Below are positions 1 to 8,908 of a DNA stretch of 13,772 bases, piece by piece; positions within the stretch are counted from its first letter, which is position 1, and each line of letters opens with the position of its first letter. This stretch comes from Euperipatoides rowelli (taxonomy: Eukaryota > Onychophora > Udeonychophora > Euonychophora > Peripatopsidae). The position numbers and the translations under genes are program-made. The stretch lies in NCBI GenBank assembly GCA_003024985.2, contig PXIH01S0002807.1, one strand, 5' to 3'. Below the pieces are notes generated by a model. It did no database searches, was not told where the DNA came from, and saw nothing but the letters and a program-made list of their open reading frames with translations.

Positions 1-509
1 GTAGGCCTATTGTGATAAAAATTGATCTTTTTTTAATTTGTCTAAAAATAGCAGCTGGATCAATAGCTAGAAAATATATGAAATGATTTTCTAAAATCAT
101 CTGACCTTTGGCTCCAAATCTTAATTCTATGTTGGTGATTCTAAAAATAAATTATTCATGACGTAAAACATAAATGATTAGGCTAGTCTTGTCTCTCCCC
201 CACTTTTCTCTTTGTATATGCAGTGAAAATTATTTAATAAAATACCTTCATGTTATCATGTCAACTTTGATAAGAACTTCAAGATAAAGATAACATAGCA
301 ATAACTGATTGTAGTCCCAATGTGGCGCCCAGTATGGATAAAGCAAAACATTTGCTCAGCCTTTACATCTGCTGTCGATGTAGCTTTATTCATAAAAAAA
401 AACTGAGTGTAGAGTGCAATCTTTTAAAAGTTAGTTTGATAGAATTTTAAAATGATTTTAATTTTGGAACTAGCATTTATTTATTTAATTTTACCCTCTC
501 TTTTTAAAG
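1..509. other. Intron sequence, no gene seen
   Basis: This A+T-rich stretch ends in a pyrimidine-rich tract and the AG acceptor of the first exon in the window. I see no coding segment that resembles the N-terminus of S6 kinase, so the exon or exons with the start codon must lie upstream. A TAGGCCTA palindrome lies at 2-9. A TGGCGCCC at 323-330 resembles a retroelement primer-binding site but has no supporting context. Confidence 0.6.
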
Positions 510-547
510 GATGATGGCTTGGACCCAACACAGTCTTATAATTTAGA
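510..547 (+). CDS. S6 kinase internal exon a (acidic linker before the kinase domain), partial gene
   Basis: A 38-base exon that reads DDGLDPTQSYNL plus the first two bases of a Glu codon. It is bounded by a pyrimidine-rich acceptor (CCTCTCTTTTTAAAG, AG at 508-509) and a strong donor (GA|GTGAGT at 548). The trailing GA joins the first base of exon b to give GAA (Glu), so the phases match and the frame stays open. In animal p70 S6 kinases the region between the N-terminal TOS motif and the catalytic domain is acidic and poorly conserved, and this segment fits that. The exon is too short and variable to identify by similarity alone. The call rests on the splice sites, the phase match and its position before exon b. 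A transcript across the roughly 5.7 kb intron would settle it. Confidence 0.6.
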
Positions 548-1001
548 GTGAGTATTTACTTTTTCTATATTGTAACTTACATTAGACAGATTATTTATTT
601 GTCTTTTATTTTAGGCTAATTGTTGTAATCAGAAAATAATCTAATAAAAAATATGTTAGTTGGTTTTGGTTATCAATTTTCTATCCTATCTTACCATATG
701 TTTGACAATCTGATTCTGATAACTGTCATTTTAAAAACTTATTTGTTAGGCTATAGCCTATAGTTTTAAAGTTCATATATAGGCTAGAAAGAAAGAAAAA
801 AATCTAGGCCTAAATTTAAAATTTTAGTACAATTGTTAGTAGGTTTGTAACATTGCTAATCTTGACCCTAACCAGTGAGTCAAGTTTAGTCTGTCACAAT
901 TGGTCGCAATAATAAACAAATAACCATAGCCTATAACATATTGTATAATTATTTGACAAGCCGATGTCAAAATACAAGCAAATAATAAATGTAGGCTTAC
1001 A

Positions 1002-1043
1002 GTTAATCATGAATATTATAATTTCTGCATATTCATGATTAAC
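1002..1043. repeat. Perfect 15-bp inverted repeat
   Basis: GTTAATCATGAATAT (1002-1016) is exactly complementary to ATATTCATGATTAAC (1029-1043), across a 12-base loop. It could form a cruciform or RNA hairpin, or be the core of an old foldback element. I see no target duplication. Confidence 0.75.
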
Positions 1044-1427
1044 AGAATAATAGAAACAATCTAGCCTATTATCAATATATAATAAATCATTTTTTCAAGC
1101 ATATTAAATGCATACCGTAATTGTATTAGTATCTGAAATACAGTAGGCCTACAAAAAAAAAAAAAATATTATGCTTTGAAGATGTCATATTTTCAAAGCA
1201 CATGCCTAATAAATAATAAACGCTTGTAAGACTAAAGAGATACTGATTGACACAGAGATAAAAATGGCTAAGTTAGGAAATAATAAATAATTAGAATGGC
1301 AAATACTAATTCATATAATTGCTTACCAAAAAACTTAATAATGCTTACCAAAAGTCATCATGCTTAACCAAGTTGAATCCTATTATTCCATTAAAAAAAA
1401 TTGTGTTCATTAAAATGTTTTAGGCTA

Positions 1428-1516
1428 GTATTTTTTTTTTTTTTTGTATTTTGAGTAAAATTTTATAGTATTTTTGGCCCCATTTTCGTATTTTTGAATG
1501 TATATCTTAGTATTTT
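1428..1516. repeat. Degenerate minisatellite, GTATTTT about every 20 bp
   Basis: GTATTTT-type motifs begin at about 1428, 1446, 1468, 1488 and 1510, so the spacing is 18-22 bases. The sequence between them is T- and G-rich and only loosely alike. This suggests a decayed short tandem repeat. Confidence 0.4.
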
Positions 1517-1821
1517 GGGTTTTACTGGTTTGGCAGGTATGCTAGCCTACAATAAAATAACATAAGAAAATAGACATTTCCAAGTTTTCCATTTCAAGAA
1601 AATGCCTTAAAACTAAAAGATACAACTTAATTTATTTCATCTATTTGGCAAACTATCCAGATTCCAGAACCCCAGTTAGTTTAATCTACTGTATGTCATT
1701 TCAACCTACATACAACTCTGACCAAATGGAAACAGGATGTAGGCTACATCAGAATAATGATTGAACAGTTTGATATACAATAGAAATCACTTGCCAATAT
1801 GTTGAGAATCCAACCAGCTAG

Positions 1822-2650
1822 CAGAGCTCGAAATTAGTGTTCGCCCAGTAGCCTGAGGCTACTAATAAATTGGTTGGGCTACTACTTGCAAGTTTAGAAG
1901 TAGCCCGTCAGGCTACCGGTAGAAATGTAAAATAAATAAATAAATAGAGTAAAACCCCTATAGACCAAATTAATCTGGACCCAGCTCTGTTCGTATTGTA
2001 CAGAATTTCTATATAGCCTACGCCATTTTAAAAATATATATATATATTGTTTGAATGACAATGGTTGGTCTGAGATTCAGACGTTAGTACTCTAGCTTCT
2101 GGATCTTAGACCTACCATTTTTCTGCATCCTATGATGAAAAAAAAATTTCTTAGATTTTTTATGTTCGGACTGGGCGGACTTTCAGACTGGCAGAGTTTA
2201 TTGTAATTTTATATAAAGTACCGTAGCAGCAAAATTGTTTGATAAAATTAAAAAATATAACAGTTCTTCATTAGTCTGCATTCTGTCTAATATTAATTTT
2301 ATTTTCCAGTAAGGGAAAAATCATATAAAAATAGCGTCTAAACGCACTGTACATCTGTGAAGTCTATTTGAATTTGGCTATAGCCTCAATTCAATTTATA
2401 GCTACAAAAACAGGCGATTGTGTTTTTATTTCCAATAAAAAATACTTGCATTAGAATTATTGTAGACAATAAGCTTATCAAGTTTGCATACAGCAAAATA
2501 ATCAAAAACATAAACAAGCAAAAATGTTCTGTTTATTTGAAATGTTTTTCTACAGAAAATTTGGGCTACAACAAAATCACCTGGGCTACCGGTACATTAA
2601 GAGTGGTAGTCCTGTGGGCTACCACCAAAAATTTCTAATTTCTAGCGCTG
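1822..2650. mobile_element. Non-autonomous hAT-type DNA transposon
   Basis: The left end is CAGAGCTCGAAATTAG (1822-1837) and the right end, read on the minus strand, is CAGCGCTAGAAATTAG (2635-2650). These are 14/16 identical terminal inverted repeats of the CAGNG type known from hAT transposons. The flanks are CCAGCTAG (1814-1821) and TCAGCTAG (2651-2658), a 7/8 match, which fits the 8-bp target duplication of hAT elements. Both ends carry subterminal GGGCTAC motifs, including an 11-base direct match GGCTACCGGTA at 1911-1921 and 2584-2594. The 829-bp interior has no transposase-like frame, so movement would have needed an enzyme from elsewhere. The interior 72-residue open frame on the + strand at 2420-2638 resembles nothing I recognise and is probably chance. 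Confidence 0.85.
1947..2092. mobile_element. Possible nested TA-flanked (Tigger/pogo-like) miniature element
   Basis: A 146-base segment inside the hAT element. It starts GAGTAAAACCCCTATAGACC and ends TACTC, with TA on both sides (1945-1946 and 2093-2094). The left end resembles pogo/Tigger termini in layout: an AGTAAAACC start followed by GGACC and TGTTCG blocks. The inverted match between the two ends is weak (GAGTA, then GACCA further in), so the right boundary is uncertain. The preceding A-rich (AAAT)n tract at 1930-1946 supplies TA dinucleotides by itself. Confidence 0.35.
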
Positions 2651-2658
2651 TCAGCTAG

Positions 2659-3809
2659 TAGCCTATATCAAGATTCAGCTGACCATGTTCTTGCTCAGAC
2701 TGAGAGACTTCTGGACTCTGTTCAATAATCCACACACCGTCTAGCCAGACAACTAAGCTAGACAAAACACTCTAGGCCTACTGTCCAGGAAAAGATAGTA
2801 CTGTATCTGTTTCAGACAAACTAACTGCCAATTTAGAGTCATACAGCCTACCCACTCCCTGAGGTAGAGAAGTTAAAAGGGCTAACTTGCAGATTAGCTG
2901 AAGCCATCATAATAGTTCGGTAAGCATTACAACGAACATTTTACCCTAGCTAGCTTATATCGTTGCCATTTTTTATAAATGTATCTCTAGTGTCGATCTA
3001 CCAATCATTTAGTAAAATATTGTTATAGCCTACATTTATAGGCCTATATGGTATAATAAACCACATAGAATATAACTCTCTGCTTCCAAACATTGCTTTT
3101 GTGCATCTACACTTTTACTAGATATAACAAGGCCATTGTTTGTGGGCATACCAATTGATGAGTTCACCATTTTATATTTCTTAGGAATCGTAGCTCGTCT
3201 AATTTAGAAAAGCCCGGATTCCTAAACATCCAAGTTGACCACATATGTGCAATCTCAGCTTACGCTCCCACGACTGCATTTAAGTAATAAACTCTACCCC
3301 AAACAAGTCTATGGTCACAACTCACAAAGTAGCATCAGTCGGCAAACAGCCTCATATCTAGTAAAGTGAACAAAGTAGGCTAGGCCTATTACAAAGTTAT
3401 AAAAAATTTCAATCTTCCTTTTTTTTTTTGTTGTATTTGATATTTAAAATTGTTTAATTTAATAAGAAAAAAAAGTGAGAGAGAAAAATTTAGAATCAAA
3501 TTTATAAGTTATCGTATTATCTTAACCGCTATTTGTTTTAACATTGCTAAAATAGCTAAAATAGGCTACATGTGCACGTGTTCTACAGTTTTATGCTATT
3601 GATTATTTTCTTGTAATAGGCCTATATTATTATTTTGTTCTCTGAAAATTAAGGGAATATTCTATTTACATATTTTATTTTATTTCTTTTTATGTATGCA
3701 ATTTGTTGTATGAAAAATTTAAAACTTAAGCTAGGCTGTAATTTAGTAAAAATCCCAGGACTTGCAAAACCTCATAACCTATATTAGCAACATAAAATAA
3801 ATATTAAAA
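2659..3809. other. Intron sequence, no gene
   Basis: Between the hAT element and the gag relic. TAGGCCTA occurs at 2773-2780, 3039-3046, 3381-3388 and 3617-3624. There is a 9-bp inverted repeat (TTAGGAATC at 3181-3189 with GATTCCTAA at 3217-3225). The stretches 2690-2930 and 3180-3360 are less A+T-rich than their surroundings, but every reading frame is broken by stops at about the chance rate. Confidence 0.5.
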
Positions 3810-5400
3810 ATGGCAGATTTTGAAAAAGTCGAAAGGAAACAAACTTTAAGAAGCCCATAAGGCTCAAAATGATGAAAATAACAAAATAAGGAAAATAAAT
3901 TAAATTAGACTGTTAAATTACATTAAACTGACACCTAGACCAAACGATAAATATGATACCAGTTGATCCACTCCCAGAATTAAATAAAAATCCAGAAAAT
4001 GGACAACCTGAAGAAAAAATAGTAGCTACCATTATTTGAGGAGGAAGACAATGAAAATTACCAAGAAAGTGGATCACGTGAGGCATTTAAAATGCATGAA
4101 AATATTGCTTCTAAGGAGCTAGTAATCATGCCAGCACCACAGCAAGAAAATAATTCAGAATTATTGGCCTTTTGTAATCTTATGGAATTAATGAAAGATG
4201 AATTAACAGATCAAAATGCAGAATTAAAAAAAAGGCCTAACAAGCATTAAAATACAAAATAACGATCTTAAAAACAAAATGGAGGCTCAAAATTCCGAAC
4301 TAAAAATAGACCTAGAAAAAATAAATGAAAAAATGGAAACTCGAAGCACAAAAATAGACAAAAAAAATTAGTCTAAGAAATTTAAAAGAGAAATACATTC
4401 CTATAAAAGAAAATAAAGAACGTTAGGCCTATATAAAAAAAATGAAGTGGAAATGACAAAAATCAGAAGTAGAATCGATCTTGAGACTAACCTTGAGAAC
4501 AAAATCGAGAGTAAAATAAGAACAAATTTTCAATCAAAAATAAAAGAAATTCAAGCTAGCATACAAAACACTAAAACTGCACAATCATTTAGTTTTAGCG
4601 AGCCTCTATGTTTTGAAAATGAAGGCTCAAAAGAAAAAAAACCTTCAGTTATCTTATACCATCTCTAGATTTAACATATCTATTGTATAGGCAAAAATGC
4701 TCAGATTACTAATTTTTGATGGTGGTAATTTTATTGTATCCTCCTCCTTGTTACAAACAGAAGACTGTTTTATTATTACTGGATTAGCATACATTTAGAA
4801 ATTGACAAAGTACAGGCCTTTAAACTGATAATTACAGGCAAAGTCAAAAACTAGCTTGTAGACCTTAAACCTCAAATAAATTCCTGGCTTAGATAACATT
4901 TCTTAAAGCAATGGTAACCACTGTTCAAAATTAAAAAAAAAAAAAATGGCCGATGACAAACGACTATTAGACTTGATGAAAGGGTTATGACTATTGGAAG
5001 TTATGAATTCTACACAAACATTTAACTAAATTGCCGAGGAAATAGTGCTAAAAACTCCTACAGAAAATCAGGAAAGCACTTTTATTAAAATATATCATTT
5101 TCAATAATGAAACACAATTTTTAGAGGCAATCCAACAAACATTGCATATAGATCTCAGAGTCTGTCATATTTTCAAAAAAATAATAATAATTCCAGACAA
5201 AATTACAAATCCAACCAAGTGTTAACAAATCGTAGAGGCATAACGAGTCTTATAATGATCATTTTGACCATTCCAGCAGGGGCAGAGACAAAAAAGTAAT
5301 AATTATCTAACGAATGCAGGAGACAGGCCATTGTAGAGGCAGATTCATCATACAGAGGGAGACCATCAAACAACTCGCATGAGCCTCACAAATAGATGGA
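3810..5400 (+). pseudogene. Decayed gag gene of a Ty3/Gypsy-like LTR retroelement
   Basis: The + strand is strikingly A-rich here, as retroelement coding strands often are, and gag-like segments appear in shifting frames. A possible start reads MADFEKVERKQTLRSP (from 3810) and then stops. Charged, heptad-like segments follow: CNLMELMKDELTDQNAELKK near 4180-4230, and NSELKIDLEKINEKMETR near 4290-4340. An open frame at 4447-4668 continues this coiled-coil character. Capsid-like pieces (IDKVQAFKLIITGKVKN, then LVDLKPQINSW) lie near 4800-4895. An Arg/Gly-rich patch near 5270-5350 could be a basic nucleocapsid remnant, but I see no CCHC zinc knuckle. Many stops and frameshifts show it is dead. Neither LTR nor a reverse transcriptase is visible, so it is a truncated insertion in the sense orientation of the host gene. 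The family assignment rests mainly on the protease that follows. Confidence 0.55.
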
Positions 5401-5598
5401 ATTTTTCCGGCAATAGGCTATATAAACTCATATTCTGCACAACAGGAACCTTTAAACTACTAGGCTAACTGAAAAGCTAAGAGTAGGAGCGGGTGAGTTT
5501 ATCCAAAAAATAAAAACACTCAAATAGCAACCAAACAGAGGCAATGCCTAAAAATTATACAGGACGAAACAAAAAAATTCCCTGTATTGTATTAATAC

Positions 5599-5987
5599 CA
5601 ATTTTGACGGAATCAATATACAAACACGAATAGATACAGGTGCAGACATCCACAGTATGAATCAAAAACTTTTCGAAGTACAGTAATACAAGCAGTAAAT
5701 GGAAACATCAAAATAATTAAAAGCACTAGCAAAGTAATAAAGTTCTGCAATAGGCCTAGGTGGTACAATATAAGAGCCCCATGATAAAAGCCCCTCTAAA
5801 TATAAAATTACGAGAAGTAATATTTTCACAAGAAGTTGCCATATTTAATAAACTGTCACAACATTTCACACTAGGCATTGACTTTATAAATAATAATGGT
5901 ATAAACATCATCACACAAAATAAAAGACTGGAATGGTTCACACAAAACAAAATTCACAAATTAGAGTTCATATCATTACTATGGTAA
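5599..5987 (+). pseudogene. Retropepsin-like aspartic protease relic of the same retroelement
   Basis: Two frames reconstruct a retroelement protease layout. The first (about 5603-5683) reads NFDGINIQTR, then IDTGADIHSMNQKLFE, which holds the D-T-G-A active-site motif with the aspartate codon at 5633-5635. After a stop and a frame change, the segment near 5742-5765 reads AIGLGGT. The 5760-5987 frame then gives IKAPLNIKLREVIFSQEV and HFTLGIDFINNNGINI. The TLGIDF piece corresponds to the (I/L)LGxDFL motif near the end of Gypsy-type proteases, which is known to pack under the active site. An intact element would have reverse transcriptase next, but nothing recognisable follows 5987. The last 75 codons are open, so this part is less damaged than gag. 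Confidence 0.7.
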
Positions 5988-6264
5988 ATTTTGTAGATAA
6001 AAATTTGGATAAAATTACTGTAGCCTATCAATTTTTCGAAATATTTTGCCATTAAGCTGGTTGTGATGTAATATAAAAATATCAAATTGTGCTACTAAGT
6101 ACTTAGGCCTAATAGTAAAAATAATTGTTAGAATTTATAGAAATTCTTGTAGCCTTTAAAGTAACAGAAAGTTTTAATCTTTGTAAATAATTATTTTTTA
6201 GCTCATTGCAGAAAATCATTTCATAACACATGCTGCTATGTTCTATTATTATTTTTTTCTATAG
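5988..6264. other. End of intron before exon b
   Basis: Non-coding and A+T-rich, with TAGGCCTA at 6104-6111. It ends in a T-rich tract and the acceptor AG at 6263-6264 (TTTTTTTCTATAG). Using the next AG (6265-6266) would put a TGA in frame, so 6264 is the right boundary. Confidence 0.65.
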
Positions 6265-6382
6265 AGATGAAAATTTAGAAACTATTCAATTATCAGAAAC
6301 TACAGTTAATCCTGGAACAGAAAAAGTGGGACCTCAAGATTTTCAACTTTTAAAAGTATTAGGAAAAGGTGGCTATGGAAAG
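6265..6382 (+). CDS. S6 kinase exon b: N-terminal extension and glycine-rich ATP loop
   Basis: The first base completes a Glu codon begun in exon a. The exon then reads DENLETIQLSETTVNP, GTEKVGPQDFQLLKV and LGKGGYGK, 39 full codons. The pattern (I/L)SE(T)(S/T)VNxGxEK...P.DF.LL.VLGKGGYGKV is characteristic of p70 ribosomal protein S6 kinases, AGC-family Ser/Thr kinases that act downstream of mTORC1 and PDK1 to promote translation and growth. GKGGYG is the nucleotide-binding glycine-rich loop (GxGxxG). The donor is AAG|GTAGTT at 6383, a weak match to consensus, followed by 18 T residues. The exon ends in phase 0 immediately before the loop Val, which is supplied by exon c. The VLGKGGYGKV loop makes the family call strong. 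Closely related RSK-type kinases lack this upstream block. Confidence 0.93.
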
Positions 6383-6386
6383 GTAG

Positions 6387-6404
6387 TTTTTTTTTTTTTT
6401 TTTT
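6387..6404 (+). promoter_or_regulatory. U-rich tract next to a weak 5' splice site
   Basis: Eighteen consecutive T residues begin four bases into the intron, directly after the weak donor GTAGTT. In animals, U-rich sequence in this position is known to bind TIA-1/TIAR-type proteins, which help U1 snRNP use weak donors. That role here is inference from position only. The tract may also be polymorphic in length. Confidence 0.4.
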
Positions 6405-7349
6405 ATACATCGATACAGTATAATTTATTCTGAATACATTTTCATTATTTGTAATTGGGAGGGAGGGTTGGACCAATTGCTATTAAATTGCATTAAATGC
6501 TATAGCCTATTTGTTTACTGACAATTAAACGTGGTAAAAAGTTAAAATGCATCACAAAAATAATTTTTAAAAAGGTTTTTTTTTTTTGGTTTATATGGGG
6601 GGGGGGTTTACACAATAATAAAATGTATATTTTCATTTTGCAGAAAAAAAAAAAAAAAAAGCTTGAATTATTATTAGAAGAGAACAAAAGGACTGTCTGC
6701 ATTGTCCCTCACCACTTGAAGTGATTTTGCATTCTCTTCCTCCAACTCTTCTTCCTTCCCATCACATATAATTTAATTTTTAAAATGGTACAAATTAAAG
6801 CCAATTTTAATTTTAGTTAAGCATTTTTGTTTTGCTTTTATAAACAAAATATAGAGTATTTTTGTCCCATATCAGTAATTACTTGTATATTACTAAACCT
6901 GTCGGTAACCATTTTCTCAAGTTGTATTTCAAGTATAAAATTAATACAAAAAGATTTTAAATTAATTGAGAAATAAATTTTTACTCTAAATGCTTTGTTA
7001 TTGAATTCTAATTTAAAAATTTTATCTAATTGAACAAATAAAAAGGAATTAAATGTGATAACTTGTTTTTAAATTTTAAATCAATATCTGTCAAGAGTGT
7101 CATTGAATTTTAAAATATTTGCTTAGCAACAACAAATTGATTTTTTATAAAGACAGACAAGTGGTTAAATTTTATGTACTGTATCTAGTGAAGAAAGTTA
7201 TTTGTGTTGAATTTGATTCGATATTCTGCTTGTGGAATTGTCCAGGTGTGCAAGTGAATTGTAAAAATAGAATCCTTCTTATATGGAGCAGATTCATGGA
7301 GTCCATAACTTTTTTCTTTTTTTTTTTTTTTTTTTATGGGAAAAAGGTA

Positions 7350-7391
7350 AGGGTGGTGAGAGTGGAAAATAGGGTGGTGAGAGTGGAAAAT
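7350..7391. repeat. Two perfect tandem copies of a 21-bp unit
   Basis: The unit begins AGGGTGGTGAGAGTGG and ends AAAAT. Copies at 7350-7370 and 7371-7391 are identical, which implies a recent local duplication. Confidence 0.9.
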
Positions 7392-8201
7392 GCATTTCCA
7401 TAGGATTTGTAAAGATTTTATTTATTTAATAACTTAACCTAAAGGGAAGTATAACAAAATTGTGTTTGCCCGCATAATATTTATACTATTGACTATTTGT
7501 TCACGTTTACCCTATTCTTACTTAATTGCTTAATAGAAAAATATAAAATCACAGATCAGGCACCTGTTGGAAAAAGGTACAGTAGATACAGATTCTTGCT
7601 ATAGTTATTTTTTTTAATACACAGGTTTATTTAGTTTTAACTAAACAGTGTGATTGTTATCTGGGAACTGCTTGAATTTCAAAAAGCACCCTTGGCAAGT
7701 TATCTCATTTGATTAAAATTTCAGGATTTTTTTATATAAATATGCATACTATAAGGAAGGTTATGGATAAACTCAGATAAAAATGTAACCAACCAGTAAT
7801 AGAGCAAGCTTTCCACAGATATATAGAATTGATATGGTTAGAGGGAGACTTATTTTTTGGGGGGATTGATGTCATGGAAAATTTTTTAGTTATGAATAGA
7901 GGAGAGGAATGCATGTTGTATCCCAATCTATTGAGGTAATTCCAAAGTCATTTCCTTAAATTTAAACCTTTGTACAATCTATATTATTGAAATTTTAAAA
8001 TGCTTCCGCTTTTAGAGAGATTAAAAAGTTGTCAGCAAAAAAACTTCTTAATCAAATCAGTTTAATATGCATTTTAAAATCTCATTTTTTAATTTTTTCA
8101 CGGAGATATACTTTTAACTAAAAAAAGCAATTGAAAGTTTTATTATTTTTCAATAAGCATATAAGTTTTATTAATGTTGTGGTTATTTGTTTCTTGACTA
8201 G

Positions 8202-8270
8202 GTCTTTCAAGTCAGAAAAATTACAGGCAAAGATACGGGTCTTATATTTGCAATGAAAGTCTTAAGAAAG
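8202..8270 (+). CDS. S6 kinase exon c: ATP-loop valine and catalytic lysine strand
   Basis: Twenty-three full codons read VFQVRKITGKDTG then LIFAMKVLRK. With exon b this restores GKGGYGK|VFQVRK, diagnostic of p70 S6 kinase. The Lys of FAMKVL (codon at 8256-8258) is the invariant ATP-binding lysine of the protein kinase fold (the VAIK lysine in general kinase terms). The acceptor AG is at 8200-8201 behind a pyrimidine-rich tract. The donor is AAG|GTTTGT at 8271, again not a strong consensus. Both ends are phase 0. The expected next segment (helix C region, with the AERNILE motif) is not found in the remaining 5.5 kb, so the following intron runs past the end of the window. No base suggests a pseudogene: the three exons together have no stop or frame break. 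Confidence 0.94.
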
Positions 8271-8908
8271 GTTTGTATTTTTCTCATCTTCATGGTTTTT
8301 ATACACAGTAGGCACAGAGCTCAAAAGAAGCACTATAGCATAACAATTTGCTTGCCATAATCAAGGAATTAATATATGCATATTAATCAAAATTACACAT
8401 TAGTATAACATTTAGCTCATGCACTATATTCTGCTCCCAATTTCTGAAAAAAATAATTAATAGCCTATATTCTTTTTTACAAAATTTAATTCTATTTAAA
8501 ATGGACAAAAAAAAATTTAAATAAAGCATTTATGCTATTAAATATTTTTTTTTTTTTAAGTTGGGGAGGGGGGGGGACAAAAAAACACACTCTTTATAAC
8601 TTAGTATATCTTATAAATTTAGGCTATTATTATTTTTATTAATTTTTTTGGGTGGGGGGAGAACACATATCTTATCAACATTATTATTTGGGGGGGGGGG
8701 AGGTGAGAGATAAAAAGAGCAGGTAATTGCTTTAAATGAATTCTAGAAATTTTATTCTAGGTTAAAAGTCGATACGGTAAATGGATTTTTTATTATTTAA
8801 TTTCAAAGAAAAATATTAAAAAAAAAACATTTTCATTTGATTAAAAAAAAAATTCCTACAAAGAATAAAGGTTATTTAAAATTTAAATTACTAAATTTAG
8901 GTACATAC
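8271..8908. other. Intron sequence with T- and G-tracts, no gene
   Basis: A+T-rich intron. A 13-T run (8545-8557) is followed by GGGG-A-G9 (8563-8576), then GGG-T-GGGGGG (8650-8659) and eleven G plus AGG (8690-8703). On the transcribed RNA these could form G-quadruplexes. I see no coding segment. Confidence 0.6.

Larger units (their letters stand above)
548..1821. other. Intron sequence with small repeats, no gene
   Basis: First part of the long intron between exons a and b. It contains TAGGCCTA at 805-812 and 1144-1151, a perfect inverted repeat at 1002-1043, and a 9-bp hairpin (TGCTTTGAA at 1172-1180 with TTCAAAGCA at 1192-1200). A run of GTATTTT motifs spaced about 20 bp apart lies at 1428-1516. 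I see no coding potential. Confidence 0.6.
6383..8201. other. Intron between exons b and c
   Basis: No coding segment is recognisable. It contains G-rich motifs (three GGG plus a GG at 6457-6471, ten G at 6597-6606, six G at 7859-7864), long T and A homopolymers (near 6577, 6643-6660 and 7317-7335), and a 21-bp tandem duplication. The open frames at 6493-6702 (minus), 7119-7403 (plus) and 7732-7926 (minus) run through homopolymers and look like chance. The intron ends in TTGTTTCTTGACTAG, a good acceptor. Confidence 0.6.

Noticed and set aside
323-330. TGGCGCCC, like a tRNA primer-binding site of a retroelement
   Set aside because: No LTR-like end (CA) sits directly before it and no gag follows nearby. 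The gag relic begins 3.5 kb away with a hAT element between them, so eight bases alone are not enough.
2690-2930. Less A+T-rich segment that could be a lost exon (for example DHVLAQTERLLDSVQ on the + strand, or IEQSPEVSQSEQEHG on the minus strand)
   Set aside because: Stops occur at about the chance rate in both readings, both strands look equally coding-like, and no splice sites or known motif support either.
5756-5950. Minus-strand open frame of 64 codons
   Set aside because: It is the antisense shadow of the protease relic.
6658-6720. Possible alternative S6K exon after TTTTGCAG, reading ELLLEENKRTVCIV
   Set aside because: Exon b joins exon c exactly inside the conserved ATP loop, so an inserted exon would break the kinase. 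The putative exon also starts with a long A-run.
6493-7926. Open frames at 6493-6702 (minus), 7119-7403 (plus) and 7732-7926 (minus)
   Set aside because: They pass through homopolymer runs, have phenylalanine/serine-rich low-complexity translations and match no family I know. They lie in an intron defined by both flanking exons.
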